From the NCBI GenBank assembly GCA_033791605.1, contig JASJGJ010000081.1, positions 1-64,000 on the forward strand: a stretch of 64,000 bases of DNA, read 5' to 3'. Position numbers and translations under genes: made by a program. Numbering within the stretch: position 1 is the stretch's first letter; every line of letters starts with the position of its first letter. This document shows positions 10,279-19,086 of the stretch, in pieces. Origin of the DNA: Porticoccus sp033791605 (GTDB taxonomy: Bacteria > Pseudomonadota > Gammaproteobacteria > Pseudomonadales > Porticoccaceae). The notes under the pieces are model-generated. The model saw only the letters and a list, made by a program, of their open reading frames with translations, had not been told where the DNA came from and ran no database searches.

Positions 10279-10325
10279 CTATCATAGGGCTAACATAAAG
10301 AATTATCACACAGGCCTATCATAGG
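10279..10325. promoter_or_regulatory. Pair of palindromic sites upstream of the PCu(A)C gene, possible operators
   Basis: The near-palindrome CTATCATAGG occurs at 10279-10288 and again at 10316-10325. The second copy extends to an 11-base palindrome with one central base. They are 37 bases apart, and the downstream copy ends 16 bases before the start codon at 10341. They lie in the divergent gap between dsbD and the copper-chaperone gene. The regulator is unknown. Confidence 0.35.
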
Positions 10326-10340
10326 AATGATTAGAAAAAT

Positions 10341-10775
10341 ATGAGATTGTCTCTAAAAAAATATGTAGGCATTTTTCTAATGCCGCTAGCAATTACGGCC
10401 TGTGCTGATGGCATCACCGTGACAGATGCCTATATTCGTGGGTTGCCTCCGGGGCAGTCGGTGACAGCGGCATTTATGACATTAAATAATTCGACAGAAA
10501 GAGCCTGTCGACTGGTGGGGGCGTCGTCAGCTATCGCCAGTAACGCCGAAATCCATGCTCACTCACACCATAATGGTGTCATGTCTATGCGGCCTGTAGA
10601 TGCGGTGAATATTCCGGCTGGTGAAACGATTAGTCTTGAGCCGGGGGGTTATCATTTAATGTTGTTTGGTTTGCAAAATAGCCTCAAAGAGGGCGAGGAG
10701 CACAGTATTACCCTCTTTTTTGAAGGGTGTCCGGAACTGACGGTGGTAGCGCCAGTACGAAGCGTTCTTCGCTAA
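10341..10775 (+). CDS. Periplasmic copper chaperone, PCu(A)C family lipoprotein
   Basis: PCu(A)C proteins bind Cu(I) in the periplasm and help assemble the CuA or CuB site of cytochrome oxidases. The 144-residue protein has a lipoprotein signal ending at Cys21 (AITAC). It carries the exact family metal motif H-X10-M-X21-H-X-M with His72, Met83, His105 and Met107. The segment IHAHSHHNGVMSM adds further possible ligands. It is divergent from dsbD, a redox partner that could keep such chaperones and their targets reduced. Two palindromic sites lie upstream. Confidence 0.93.
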   Translation: MRLSLKKYVGIFLMPLAITACADGITVTDAYIRGLPPGQSVTAAFMTLNNSTERACRLVGASSAIASNAEIHAHSHHNGVMSMRPVDAVNIPAGETISLEPGGYHLMLFGLQNSLKEGEEHSITLFFEGCPELTVVAPVRSVLR

Positions 10776-10800
10776 AAAGATAGTTAAAATAGGTGGCTAA

Positions 10801-11874
10801 ATGAAAGGATTTGATTGGGCTCAAAAATGGACGAGAAAGCTGTCCAAGCGAGCTCTGGATATAAAAGATACGTTGGCTGAGGACTACCCTGCTAATGAAC
10901 ATTCACCTTGGTTGCGTATCAGTGTTATAGCGGTGATATTGTATTTGCTAATTACCTTATTGCTTGGCTGGTATTGGAATGAAGAGCCTGAGCACTTTGA
11001 TGTTAAAGCAAATGCTATGGTTCGGGCTGATAGGGTTGTAGTCGGAAGCACAACAGTTGCAGCTCTTGTGGAAGTCGTTGATGTATTGTTGGAGAAGCGT
11101 GGTGGTTATTTAAGTAATGACATCGCGCCGCCAGGAATCTGGTTAGATAATATCCCTAGCTGGGAGTATGGCGCGCTTATTCAGATACGAGATTTTAGTA
11201 AGGCAATGCGAGAAGCTTTCAGTCGCTCTCAGTCTCAGTCTACTGAAGATCAGGATTTAGCACTGGCAGAATCACGCTTTAACTTTGACCACAACAGCTG
11301 GATTGTCCCAGCCTCAGAGTCAGAGTATCGCGAGGGTATTCGTTATCTCGAAAGCTACCTAAAACGTTTAACCGATGATGATGAGTACGATGCTCAGTTC
11401 TATGCCCGTGCCGATAATTTGCGTTACTGGCTAGGTACCTTGGAGACGCGTTTGGGTAGTTTGTCTCAACGGTTAAGTGCCAGTGTTGGGCAGCGCAGAA
11501 TTAATACTGACCTAGCAGGCGACGCTGCAAGCCAGCAGTCCACCTCGACGTCGCGTGAGGTAAAGGTAAAAACACCCTGGCTGGAAATTGACGATATCTT
11601 TTATGAGTCGCGTGGTAGCACTTGGGCCATGATCCATTTTCTAAAAGCCATTGAGGTGGATTTTGCCGATGTACTGGAAAAGAAAAATGCCCAAAGAAGT
11701 TTGCAGCAAATTATTCGTGAGTTAGAAGCTGCGCAAGAGGCTGTTTATCCCCCTGTTATTCTTAATGGCAGCGGCTTTGGTTTTGTAGCCAATCACTCAT
11801 TGGTCATGGCGTCATATATTAGCCGCGCCAATGCAGCGCTTATCGATTTGCGAGAATTATTATCGCAGGGGTAA
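10801..11874 (+). CDS. DUF2333 family membrane-anchored protein
   Basis: This is a 357-residue protein of unknown function that matches, from memory, the DUF2333 family of Pseudomonas and relatives. It has a short cytoplasmic basic N-terminus and one membrane segment at about 38-60 (LRISVIAVILYLLITLLLGW). A large, mainly helical domain follows and should be periplasmic. It starts 26 bases after the copper-chaperone stop, so the two may be co-transcribed, and a good terminator follows. No catalytic motif is visible. Confidence 0.8.
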   Translation: MKGFDWAQKWTRKLSKRALDIKDTLAEDYPANEHSPWLRISVIAVILYLLITLLLGWYWNEEPEHFDVKANAMVRADRVVVGSTTVAALVEVVDVLLEKRGGYLSNDIAPPGIWLDNIPSWEYGALIQIRDFSKAMREAFSRSQSQSTEDQDLALAESRFNFDHNSWIVPASESEYREGIRYLESYLKRLTDDDEYDAQFYARADNLRYWLGTLETRLGSLSQRLSASVGQRRINTDLAGDAASQQSTSTSREVKVKTPWLEIDDIFYESRGSTWAMIHFLKAIEVDFADVLEKKNAQRSLQQIIRELEAAQEAVYPPVILNGSGFGFVANHSLVMASYISRANAALIDLRELLSQG

Positions 11875-11896
11875 AGTGAGAGTATTCAGTCCATCT

Positions 11897-11919
11897 AAAG
11901 GCCCTAATCAAGGGCCTTT
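11897..11919 (+). terminator. Intrinsic terminator after the DUF2333 gene
   Basis: A 9-base-pair stem (AAAGGCCCT at 11897-11905, AGGGCCTTT at 11911-11919) with a 5-base loop is followed by a T-rich run. It closes the PCu(A)C-DUF2333 unit and isolates the following katG gene. Confidence 0.88.
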
Positions 11920-12139
11920 TTCTTATCTGGTAGAAGATAATTGTCTTAAGCTATCAAAATAATACCTACAATTTATTAGCTCTATATTCTAAAGCAGCCT
12001 AGTATTTAAAGACTGAACTAGCCCTTCACTTTTTTGATTGCTTGGTGAATAACACCTTGGGAAAAAAGTGTTGAGCGCAAGAGTGTTCTGGTAAGGCCGT
12101 CAATTTTCGATGTATTCAAATCCTATAGGTGGAAATACT

Positions 12140-14371
12140 ATGATCAGACAAATGAAACCTTTACTCGCCATTTTGGCGATAGCACTCACGCCACTGGTGT
12201 TGGTGAACTCGGCTTTTGCAGAGAGCAAGCCGAGGTCAGCTCAATTTTGGTGGCCAAATCAGCTGGATCTCAATCCCCTTCGTCAGCATGATGTTGAATC
12301 CAATCCCTATGGCGCAGATTTTGATTATGCCAAAGCCTTCAGCAATCTTGATCTTGCTGCGGTTAAAAAAGACATAGAGGCTTTGATGACAACATCTCAA
12401 GACTGGTGGCCAGCTGACTACGGTCACTATGGCCCATTTTTTATTCGTATGGCCTGGCATAGTGCCGGGGTATACCGTATTCAAGATGGACGCGGTGGTG
12501 CTGCTGGCGGCCAACAACGTTTTGAGCCGCTGAATAGCTGGCCAGATAATGCCAACTTGGATAAAGCGCGGCGTCTGCTCTGGCCGATTAAACAAAAATA
12601 CGGTCAGAGTATTTCGTGGGCTGACTTGATGGTGCTGACAGGCAATGTTGCATTGGAATCCATGGGGTTTAAAACCTTTGGTTTCGCCGGTGGTCGTGAA
12701 GACGATTGGGAAGCAGATTTGGTCTACTGGGGGCCGGAAAAAAAATGGCTGGACGACAAACGCTACAGCGGTGACAGAATGCTGAAAAATCCACTGGCAG
12801 CGGTACAAATGGGTTTGATCTATGTAAATCCAGAAGGACCCAATGGTAATCCAGACCCATTGTTAGCCGCCAAAGATATCCGTGAAACCTTTGGCCGCAT
12901 GGCCATGAATGACGAAGAAACTGTGGCACTAATAGCGGGCGGGCACACCTTTGGTAAAACCCACGGCGCCAAGTCTCCAGAAAATTGCGTCGGCCCTGAA
13001 CCCGCAGCCGCGGGTATCGAAGAACAAGGTCTCGGTTGGACTAATAAATGTGGTAGCGGAAAAGCCGGCGATACCATCACCAGTGGTCTTGAAGGTGCGT
13101 GGACAGTTAGCCCCGCGGCATGGACCCACAACTTTTTAACCAACCTGTTTGCCTATGACTGGGTGAAAACTAAAAGTCCAGCAGGTGCCACCCAGTGGAT
13201 TCCCGCAGATGGGCAGGCATCTAATCTCGTGCCGGATGCACATGACCCATCAAAACGTCATGCTCCCATTATGCTGACCACAGACCTGGCTCTCAGGTTC
13301 GATCCAAGCTATAACAAGATTTCGAAACGATTTTTAGAAAATCCGAAAGCATTCGAGCTCGCTTTTGCCAAAGCCTGGTTCAAACTGACTCACCGCGATA
13401 TGGGTCCCCGCTCACGCTATATTGGCGCTGATGCACCCAAGGAAGATCTGATTTGGCAAGATCCTGTGCCCGCAGTGGATCACCCATTGGTCAACGCGCA
13501 GGACATCAAAAACCTAAAAGCCAAACTACTGGACTCCGGGCTGACAGGCTCTGACTTAATCAGAACTGCTTGGGCATCTGCTTCCAGCTTCCGTGGTACT
13601 GATATGCGGGGCGGTGCTAATGGCGCGCGCATTCGATTGGCACCACAGAAAGAATGGACTGCCAATAATCCAGCAGAGCTGGCCAAAGTACTGAAGAGCC
13701 TAGAGAGTATTCAAGCGGAATTTAACGGCCAGTCAGGATCGAACACAAAGATTTCCCTTTCTGACCTGATTGTTCTTGGTGGCGCCGCGGCCATTGAACA
13801 AGCAGCTGAAAAAGCCGGACACAAAGTACAGGTTCCTTTTAAACCCGGGCGTACCGATGCATCGGAAGCACAAACCGATGCAGCTTCTTTCGCTGTACTT
13901 GAGCCAACCGCCGATGGATTTCGCAACTACTTTAGCAAAGGTAATAGCCATTCACCTGCAGAAATGTTGGTTGATAAGGCAAACATGCTAACTCTAACGG
14001 TACCTGAAATGACGGTTCTGGTGGGCGGCATGCGAGCACTGAATGCCAACTCAGGACAACTCAAGCATGGCGTACTAACGAGTAAACCAGGAACCCTGAG
14101 CAATGACTTCTTTGTCAACCTGCTCGATATGTCCACCGTATGGAAGAAATCAAAAGTTGATGGTGTTTACGAAGGTTACGATCGCAAGACGGGCAAGACA
14201 AAATGGATGGCAACTCCCGTCGACTTGATCTTCGGGTCACACTCGGAGCTAAGAGCGATTGCGGAAGTGTATGCGGCCAATGATGGTAAAGAGAAGTTTG
14301 TGCGTGATTTTGTAGATGCATGGGTCAAGGTCATGACGCTTGACCGTTTTGACCTTGGTGTTCGTGGCTAG
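12140..14371 (+). CDS. katG: Exported catalase-peroxidase
   Basis: KatG removes hydrogen peroxide with both catalase and peroxidase activity using heme. From the ATG at 12140 (AGGTGGA site six bases upstream) the product is 743 residues. Residues 1-27 form a clear Sec signal peptide (LLAILAIALTPLVLVNSAFA), so the enzyme should act in the periplasm, unlike typical cytoplasmic KatG. Active-site residues are all present: distal Arg103, Trp106 and His107, proximal His269, and the Trp106-Tyr228-Met254 set that forms the catalase cross-link. The two-domain KatG length is complete. It is followed by a ferritin-like gene and a doxX-like gene on the same strand. Confidence 0.95.
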   Translation: MIRQMKPLLAILAIALTPLVLVNSAFAESKPRSAQFWWPNQLDLNPLRQHDVESNPYGADFDYAKAFSNLDLAAVKKDIEALMTTSQDWWPADYGHYGPFFIRMAWHSAGVYRIQDGRGGAAGGQQRFEPLNSWPDNANLDKARRLLWPIKQKYGQSISWADLMVLTGNVALESMGFKTFGFAGGREDDWEADLVYWGPEKKWLDDKRYSGDRMLKNPLAAVQMGLIYVNPEGPNGNPDPLLAAKDIRETFGRMAMNDEETVALIAGGHTFGKTHGAKSPENCVGPEPAAAGIEEQGLGWTNKCGSGKAGDTITSGLEGAWTVSPAAWTHNFLTNLFAYDWVKTKSPAGATQWIPADGQASNLVPDAHDPSKRHAPIMLTTDLALRFDPSYNKISKRFLENPKAFELAFAKAWFKLTHRDMGPRSRYIGADAPKEDLIWQDPVPAVDHPLVNAQDIKNLKAKLLDSGLTGSDLIRTAWASASSFRGTDMRGGANGARIRLAPQKEWTANNPAELAKVLKSLESIQAEFNGQSGSNTKISLSDLIVLGGAAAIEQAAEKAGHKVQVPFKPGRTDASEAQTDAASFAVLEPTADGFRNYFSKGNSHSPAEMLVDKANMLTLTVPEMTVLVGGMRALNANSGQLKHGVLTSKPGTLSNDFFVNLLDMSTVWKKSKVDGVYEGYDRKTGKTKWMATPVDLIFGSHSELRAIAEVYAANDGKEKFVRDFVDAWVKVMTLDRFDLGVRG

Positions 14372-14577
14372 TCGAAATGATGAGCCTCTTTCAGTAGGCT
14401 GGAAAAGTCTCTTGTTATTAGAGTGAGTAGTGACAAACGAAATGATAATTTTTTTCAAACGTCACTGCTCCTTTTTCCTTTTATCACAGGGGTAAAATTT
14501 TGGTATTGTAAATTCGGTTTATACTGATTCATTTATAATGAGTTGTTATGTAATAAAACATTTAGCGAGGATCAATC

Positions 14578-14865
14578 ATGTCAAATGAAGGTTATCACGA
14601 ACCAATAGACGAACTTACGAACGAAACTAGGGATATGCATAGAGCCATTACATCTCTAATGGAAGAGCTTGAAGCAGTGGATTGGTACAACCAAAGAGTA
14701 GACGCATGTAAGGACGAAGAACTAAAGGCAATACTTGCACATAATAGGGATGAAGAAAAAGAGCATGCTGCTATGGTACTTGAATGGATCAGAAGAAAAG
14801 ATCCAAAATTTGATAAAGAACTTAAGGACTACATTTTTACAGACAAACCAATTGCTCATACATAA
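14578..14865 (+). CDS. Encapsulated-ferritin-type protein (EncFtn family) without a nearby encapsulin
   Basis: EncFtn proteins are two-helix ferroxidases that form ring-shaped decamers and normally sit inside encapsulin shells. The 95-residue product closely resembles the Rhodospirillum rubrum protein as I remember it. The ferroxidase residues Glu30, Glu60 and His63 and the entry residues Glu29, Glu32 and Trp36 all align, within MEELEAVDWY and AHNRDEEKEHAAM. A GAGGAT ribosome site precedes the ATG. The protein stops soon after the second helix (FTDKPIAHT) and lacks the long tail that carries the encapsulin-targeting peptide. No encapsulin gene occurs in the window. The gene looks more AT-rich than katG before it. 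Confidence 0.9.
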   Translation: MSNEGYHEPIDELTNETRDMHRAITSLMEELEAVDWYNQRVDACKDEELKAILAHNRDEEKEHAAMVLEWIRRKDPKFDKELKDYIFTDKPIAHT

Positions 14866-14920
14866 AAATGCCTAAGTAAGTGGTGATGGTTCCACGTCAA
14901 GGCTTTAAGCTATTCAGTTG

Positions 14921-14945
14921 CTCCCTGCGGGAGGGTCGCAGGGAG
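14921..14945. repeat. Strong hairpin downstream of the EncFtn gene
   Basis: A GC-rich 9-base-pair inverted repeat (CTCCCTGCG at 14921-14929, CGCAGGGAG at 14937-14945, 7-base loop) lies between the EncFtn and DoxX genes. No T-run follows, so it may protect mRNA ends or be a REP-like element rather than a classical terminator. Confidence 0.6.
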
Positions 14946-14998
14946 TAGGCCTTATATAAAATCAACTAGATCAACATGATCCGAAAAGGAGAGATGAT

Positions 14999-15397
14999 AT
15001 GGAGCAACGACTAGAGGCATGGCGAACTCATCTATTGAGTCTTATGAGAATAGTGACGGGTGTTCTGTTTATGCAGCATGGGGGGCAGAAAATTTTCGGG
15101 TTTCCTGCACCGCAGCGATATGAATTTGATTTGTTTTCAATGTCGGGTATTGCTGGATCACTGGAGTTGTTTGGAGGATTTCTCATTGTCATCGGTCTAT
15201 TCACTCGCCCTACGGCATTTCTACTTTCAGGGCTTATGGCTTTTGCCTACTTTATTGCACATGCCCCTCAAAACTTTTGGCCAATTTTAAATGGCGGAGA
15301 GTTAGCCGCCATGTTTTGTTTTGTATTTTTATATCTCGCTGCCGCAGGTGGCGGTAAGTGGAGCGCTGATTATTTACGTTCAAAGAGTAATGTCTAA
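14999..15397 (+). CDS. DoxX family membrane protein
   Basis: DoxX-family proteins are small four-helix inner-membrane proteins, some linked to oxidative stress or thiosulfate oxidation; the exact role here is unknown. The 132-residue protein has the family N-terminal LMRIVTGVLFMQHGGQKIFG. Further hydrophobic segments lie around 50-70, 75-95 and 100-120. The ATG at 14999 has a strong AAGGAGA site. Together with katG and the EncFtn gene upstream it suggests a peroxide/iron stress cluster, although a hairpin separates it from the EncFtn gene. Confidence 0.85.
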   Translation: MEQRLEAWRTHLLSLMRIVTGVLFMQHGGQKIFGFPAPQRYEFDLFSMSGIAGSLELFGGFLIVIGLFTRPTAFLLSGLMAFAYFIAHAPQNFWPILNGGELAAMFCFVFLYLAAAGGGKWSADYLRSKSNV

Positions 15398-15484
15398 CAA
15401 GTGATAGATGTACGATGTGAGGCGACGGCTTAGCTTATTGCTTGGCCGTCCCAGTGCCGGAGTTAGCTCAAAAAACCTGTAAAC

Positions 15485-16477
15485 CTAAAGGGATGACAAT
15501 ACTTCTGGGTACTGTTCATCACGAAGCCTTGGCCCAAACTGACTCACCACATTTGCCGCTGCCACACTCGCAAAATTACCAGCCTGTTGATAATCGTAGT
15601 CATGAGTAATGGCATATAAAAATGCTCCGGCAAACATGTCACCAGCACCGTTGGTGTCGATGGCTGTTATTGGGTGGGGATCGATGTTGTGAAGCTTCTT
15701 GCCGTCAAAGACCAGGGCACCTTTGCTGCCTAAAGTGATGGCAAAAGTCGAGGCAGACTGTTTCAATAATTCGGTGGCTTCGTTTAGGGTGGAGGCATTT
15801 GTCCAGCCCAAGGCTTCGGCTTCATTACAAAACAGTAAGTCTACTTTTTGTCCTAGCATATCTTTAAGGCCATCTTTAAAAAAAGTCACCATGCCCGGGT
15901 CTGATAAGCTCAATACGGTTTTCACTTGATGTTCTTCTGCAATTTCTCGAGCGCGGATAGCTGCTGCTCGTCCGGTATCAGAGGTGACTAAATAACCTTC
16001 CATATAGAGATATTCGGATTGGCTAATTGCTTCTGCATTAAGGTTTTCAATGGAAACGGTTTCACTCACACCGAGGAAGGTGTTCATGGAGCGTTCAGCA
16101 TCGGGGGTGATTAATACCAGGCATTTACCTGTTAGGCCGTTTACCTGTTCACCATTGTGGTGGTATTCAACGCCGGCATTGGCTAGGTCGTTCAGGTAAA
16201 ATTGTCCGTTGTCATCATTGGCCACTTTACAGGAATAGAAGGCGTTGCCACCAAAAGCGCTGACGGCAATGATGGTATTGGCGGCAGAACCACCGCTAGC
16301 TCGCTTGGACGCGGTGAGGTGATCTTGTAGATGATGAATGAGTTCAGTTTGTCGGGTTTCGTCTACCAGAGTCATTAAGCCTTTTTCCACTTGTAACTGT
16401 TGCAGGTCGCTGTCCGTGACTTCAATTTCGGTATCCACCAGCGCTGCGCCGATGCCGTAAACATGATATTTGGCCAT
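15485..16477 (-). CDS. Adenosine kinase, PfkB carbohydrate kinase family
   Basis: This is a ribokinase-fold enzyme that probably phosphorylates adenosine to AMP for purine salvage. The 330-residue protein starts YHVYGIGAALVDTEIEV and carries the glycine-rich GGSAANTI substrate motif. The C-terminal PfkB signature DTNGAGDMFAGAF has the catalytic aspartate at about 280. The closest remembered matches are annotated adenosine kinase in Pseudomonas relatives, but other nucleoside or sugar substrates are possible. It is convergent with the DoxX gene and stands alone. Confidence 0.85.
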   Translation of the reverse strand: MAKYHVYGIGAALVDTEIEVTDSDLQQLQVEKGLMTLVDETRQTELIHHLQDHLTASKRASGGSAANTIIAVSAFGGNAFYSCKVANDDNGQFYLNDLANAGVEYHHNGEQVNGLTGKCLVLITPDAERSMNTFLGVSETVSIENLNAEAISQSEYLYMEGYLVTSDTGRAAAIRAREIAEEHQVKTVLSLSDPGMVTFFKDGLKDMLGQKVDLLFCNEAEALGWTNASTLNEATELLKQSASTFAITLGSKGALVFDGKKLHNIDPHPITAIDTNGAGDMFAGAFLYAITHDYDYQQAGNFASVAAANVVSQFGPRLRDEQYPEVLSSL

Positions 16478-16706
16478 AATAAAGAGTGTTTGTGGTTGTT
16501 GAGTTGGCGGCTATTATCCCTGTCGGCTGTAAAGAGTCAAAGTCTGGTTTAAGTTGCCGGGTGGTGAGAGGTAGGCTCGGTGTTAAGAGAAAAGATAAAG
16601 GCTTTAGAGTAAAGTCGTGGCCTGACAGTTTTGTTGTGGATGTTCTTCGTCTCGAAGGAAAGGACATTTAGGCAAAAAAATCTATTTTGAGGATAGAGGA
16701 AGCCCT

Positions 16707-19031
16707 TTGGCTAAAAGAGCAAAACAGAAAAAGCGTGGCAGAAGTCGAGCGAAAAATAAAAGCTCTTTCCGTTGGTATTACCGACTATTCTGGTTGGCTG
16801 TGGTGGCGGGGGTACTGTTCCTGGCCGCAGTGGATGTGGTGGTATATCAAAAGTTTACCGGAAAAAAATGGTCATTGCCGTCCCATGTCTATAGCCGGCC
16901 CTTGGAGTTGTATCAAGGCTTATCTCTGAGTCGTGAGCAGCTCCAATGGGAATTAAATAGCCTGGGCTATCAGCGGGTTAACGCGGCTAAATCACCGGGT
17001 CAGTACAGCGTGTCCAGTCATCGTGTGGAGCTGTTCTCTCGAGGTTTTGAATTTTTGGATGAAACCGAACCATCCGGTTTGATGACAGTAGCATTCGCTG
17101 GCAATCAAGTATCTGGTTTGGTGAATGCCCAAGGACAAGGCGTGCCTTTGGCTCGATTGGAGCCCATGATTATTGGCGGCATTTACCCAGCCCTCAAAGA
17201 GGATAGGGAGCTCGTGCGGTTGGCTCAGGTTCCACCGATGTTGGCTCAGGCGTTGGTCTCGGTAGAAGATCAGGACTTTTATCAACATCATGGTGTTTCT
17301 TTTAGGGGGATTACCCGTGCTTTTGTTGCCAATATAAAAAAAGGGAAACTGGTTCAGGGTGGCAGCACGTTGACGCAACAGTTAGTCAAAAATTTTTATC
17401 TGAACGAGAAGCGGACATTATCGCGAAAATTGTTAGAGGCTGTCATGGCGGTCTTACTGGAAGTACATTTCAGTAAAGAGGAAATTCTCGAAACTTATAT
17501 TAATGAAGTGTACTTGGGGCAATCTGGTGACAGGGCCATTCATGGTTTTGGGCTGGCCAGTAATCATTATTTCAGTCGGCCGGTTGAGGAGTTGGAGTTG
17601 CACCAAGCGGCCTTGCTTGCCGGATTGGTGAAAGGCGCATCTTACTATAATCCTTGGCGCCGTCCGGAGCGTGCTTTAACGCGACGAAACTTGGTGCTTG
17701 ATGTTATGGCGCGAGAAGGGGTGATTAACCCTGGCCAAGCAAAGGCCGCCAAGCAAAAACCATTGGGCGTTGTACCTCCCCGGCCTGGTGGAGGCCGATG
17801 GCAATACCCGGCCTATCTTGACTTGGTAAAACGTCAGTTACGGGAGTCTTATCAGACTTCCGATTTACAAACAGCGGGGCTGAGAATATTTACGAATTTT
17901 GATCCTCAGGTTCAACGTAAGTTAGAGAGTCGAGTGACCCGACGGATTGAAAACCTAGAGGCGGGCTATGGCATTGAAGCCGGAAAATTGCAGGGTGCTT
18001 CGGTGATTGTGCGTGTGGGTTCTGGTGAGGTTGTGGCTATATCGGGTGACAGGCAGGCTGGATATGCCGGATTTAATCGTGCGCTGGATGCAAAACGACC
18101 TATGGGCTCAACCATTAAACCTGCGGTGTATTTGGCGGCTTTGGAAAATCCTGATTCATATACGTTAGTGAGCCAAATTGAGGATACTCCAATTTCGATT
18201 AGTTCCGATAGCGGGGATCTTTGGCAGCCTCGTAATTTTGGCCGAGAGAGTCATGGTTTGATCCCTCTTTATGAGGGACTGGGACAATCCTACAACCAAG
18301 CTACTGCTAGGTTGGGGATGGAGATTGGATTGCCGGCGGTGATGAATACCATGAGGCGGCTTGGTTACACCAAGCCCTTGCCTGAGTTGCCCTCACTTTT
18401 TCTGGGGTCTGTTGGGATGTCCCCCCTTGAGGTGGCCCAGCTGTATCACACTATTGCAACCAATGGCTTTTACTCACCTCTCCGCGCCATTAGTTCGGTA
18501 TTTACTGCTGAGAACACACCGCTTAAACGATACCCGTTTGAGGCAGAACAGCGATTTGATCCTGCGGTTATGCACTTGATCAACTATGGGCTTCAGGTGG
18601 TATTACGTGAAGGCACAGGTAAAAGTGCTTATAAACGCTTACCTGAAGGTTTGGTGTTAGCAGGAAAAACGGGCACGACCAATGATCAGCGTGATAGCTG
18701 GTTTGCAGGTTTTAGCGGTAATTATTTGAGCATAGTTTGGATGGGTCGGGATGATAATGGTAAAACGCCGCTCACCGGCGGAACCGGCGCATTGCAGCTT
18801 TGGATAGATATTATGTCTGAACTTGAAAATCGCTCCGTGGTTTTTCATAAGCCTGAAGGTGTCAGCTATCACTGGGTGGAAACGGATTCGGGGTTGTTGA
18901 GTCAAAAAGGTTGTGCCGGCGCCAGGTATCTTCCCTTTATCGACGGCAGTGAACCGGTTCAGCGTGGGCGCTGTTCTCCTGAAAGCATTGAAAATGTCGT
19001 GGATTGGTTAAAAGGTAAATTGGGTTGGTAA
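16707..19031 (+). CDS. mrcB: Penicillin-binding protein 1B, bifunctional peptidoglycan synthase
   Basis: PBP1b polymerises and cross-links peptidoglycan at the inner membrane. The 774-residue protein starts at a TTG with a GAGGA site. It has a basic cytoplasmic tail, a membrane anchor at about 24-46 and a UB2H-like domain. The GT51 transglycosylase domain has catalytic Glu187 in SVEDQDFYQHHG and the GGSTLTQQLVKN motif. The transpeptidase domain has Ser468 in GSTIKP, the SYN triad at 528-530 and KTGT at 654-657. The UB2H region suggests activation by an outer-membrane lipoprotein such as LpoB. The next gene encodes a lipoprotein, but it is not a clear LpoB homologue. Confidence 0.95.
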   Translation: MAKRAKQKKRGRSRAKNKSSFRWYYRLFWLAVVAGVLFLAAVDVVVYQKFTGKKWSLPSHVYSRPLELYQGLSLSREQLQWELNSLGYQRVNAAKSPGQYSVSSHRVELFSRGFEFLDETEPSGLMTVAFAGNQVSGLVNAQGQGVPLARLEPMIIGGIYPALKEDRELVRLAQVPPMLAQALVSVEDQDFYQHHGVSFRGITRAFVANIKKGKLVQGGSTLTQQLVKNFYLNEKRTLSRKLLEAVMAVLLEVHFSKEEILETYINEVYLGQSGDRAIHGFGLASNHYFSRPVEELELHQAALLAGLVKGASYYNPWRRPERALTRRNLVLDVMAREGVINPGQAKAAKQKPLGVVPPRPGGGRWQYPAYLDLVKRQLRESYQTSDLQTAGLRIFTNFDPQVQRKLESRVTRRIENLEAGYGIEAGKLQGASVIVRVGSGEVVAISGDRQAGYAGFNRALDAKRPMGSTIKPAVYLAALENPDSYTLVSQIEDTPISISSDSGDLWQPRNFGRESHGLIPLYEGLGQSYNQATARLGMEIGLPAVMNTMRRLGYTKPLPELPSLFLGSVGMSPLEVAQLYHTIATNGFYSPLRAISSVFTAENTPLKRYPFEAEQRFDPAVMHLINYGLQVVLREGTGKSAYKRLPEGLVLAGKTGTTNDQRDSWFAGFSGNYLSIVWMGRDDNGKTPLTGGTGALQLWIDIMSELENRSVVFHKPEGVSYHWVETDSGLLSQKGCAGARYLPFIDGSEPVQRGRCSPESIENVVDWLKGKLGW

Positions 19032-19086
19032 AGGTCTCGGGCCTATCAGTTCCTAGGTAAGATTTAATGACAATGGAGTAGGTTAG

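Noticed and set aside
11930..11960. GATA...TATC inverted repeat upstream of katG as an OxyR site
   Set aside because: The half-site spacing does not fit the OxyR consensus, so no operator is claimed.
12236..14321. Several long minus-strand frames opposite katG
   Set aside because: They are antisense shadows of the strongly conserved catalase-peroxidase gene and resemble no family.
15424..15450. GACGGC/GCCGTC hairpin after the DoxX gene
   Set aside because: The stem is short with internal mismatches and no T-run; too weak to call a terminator.
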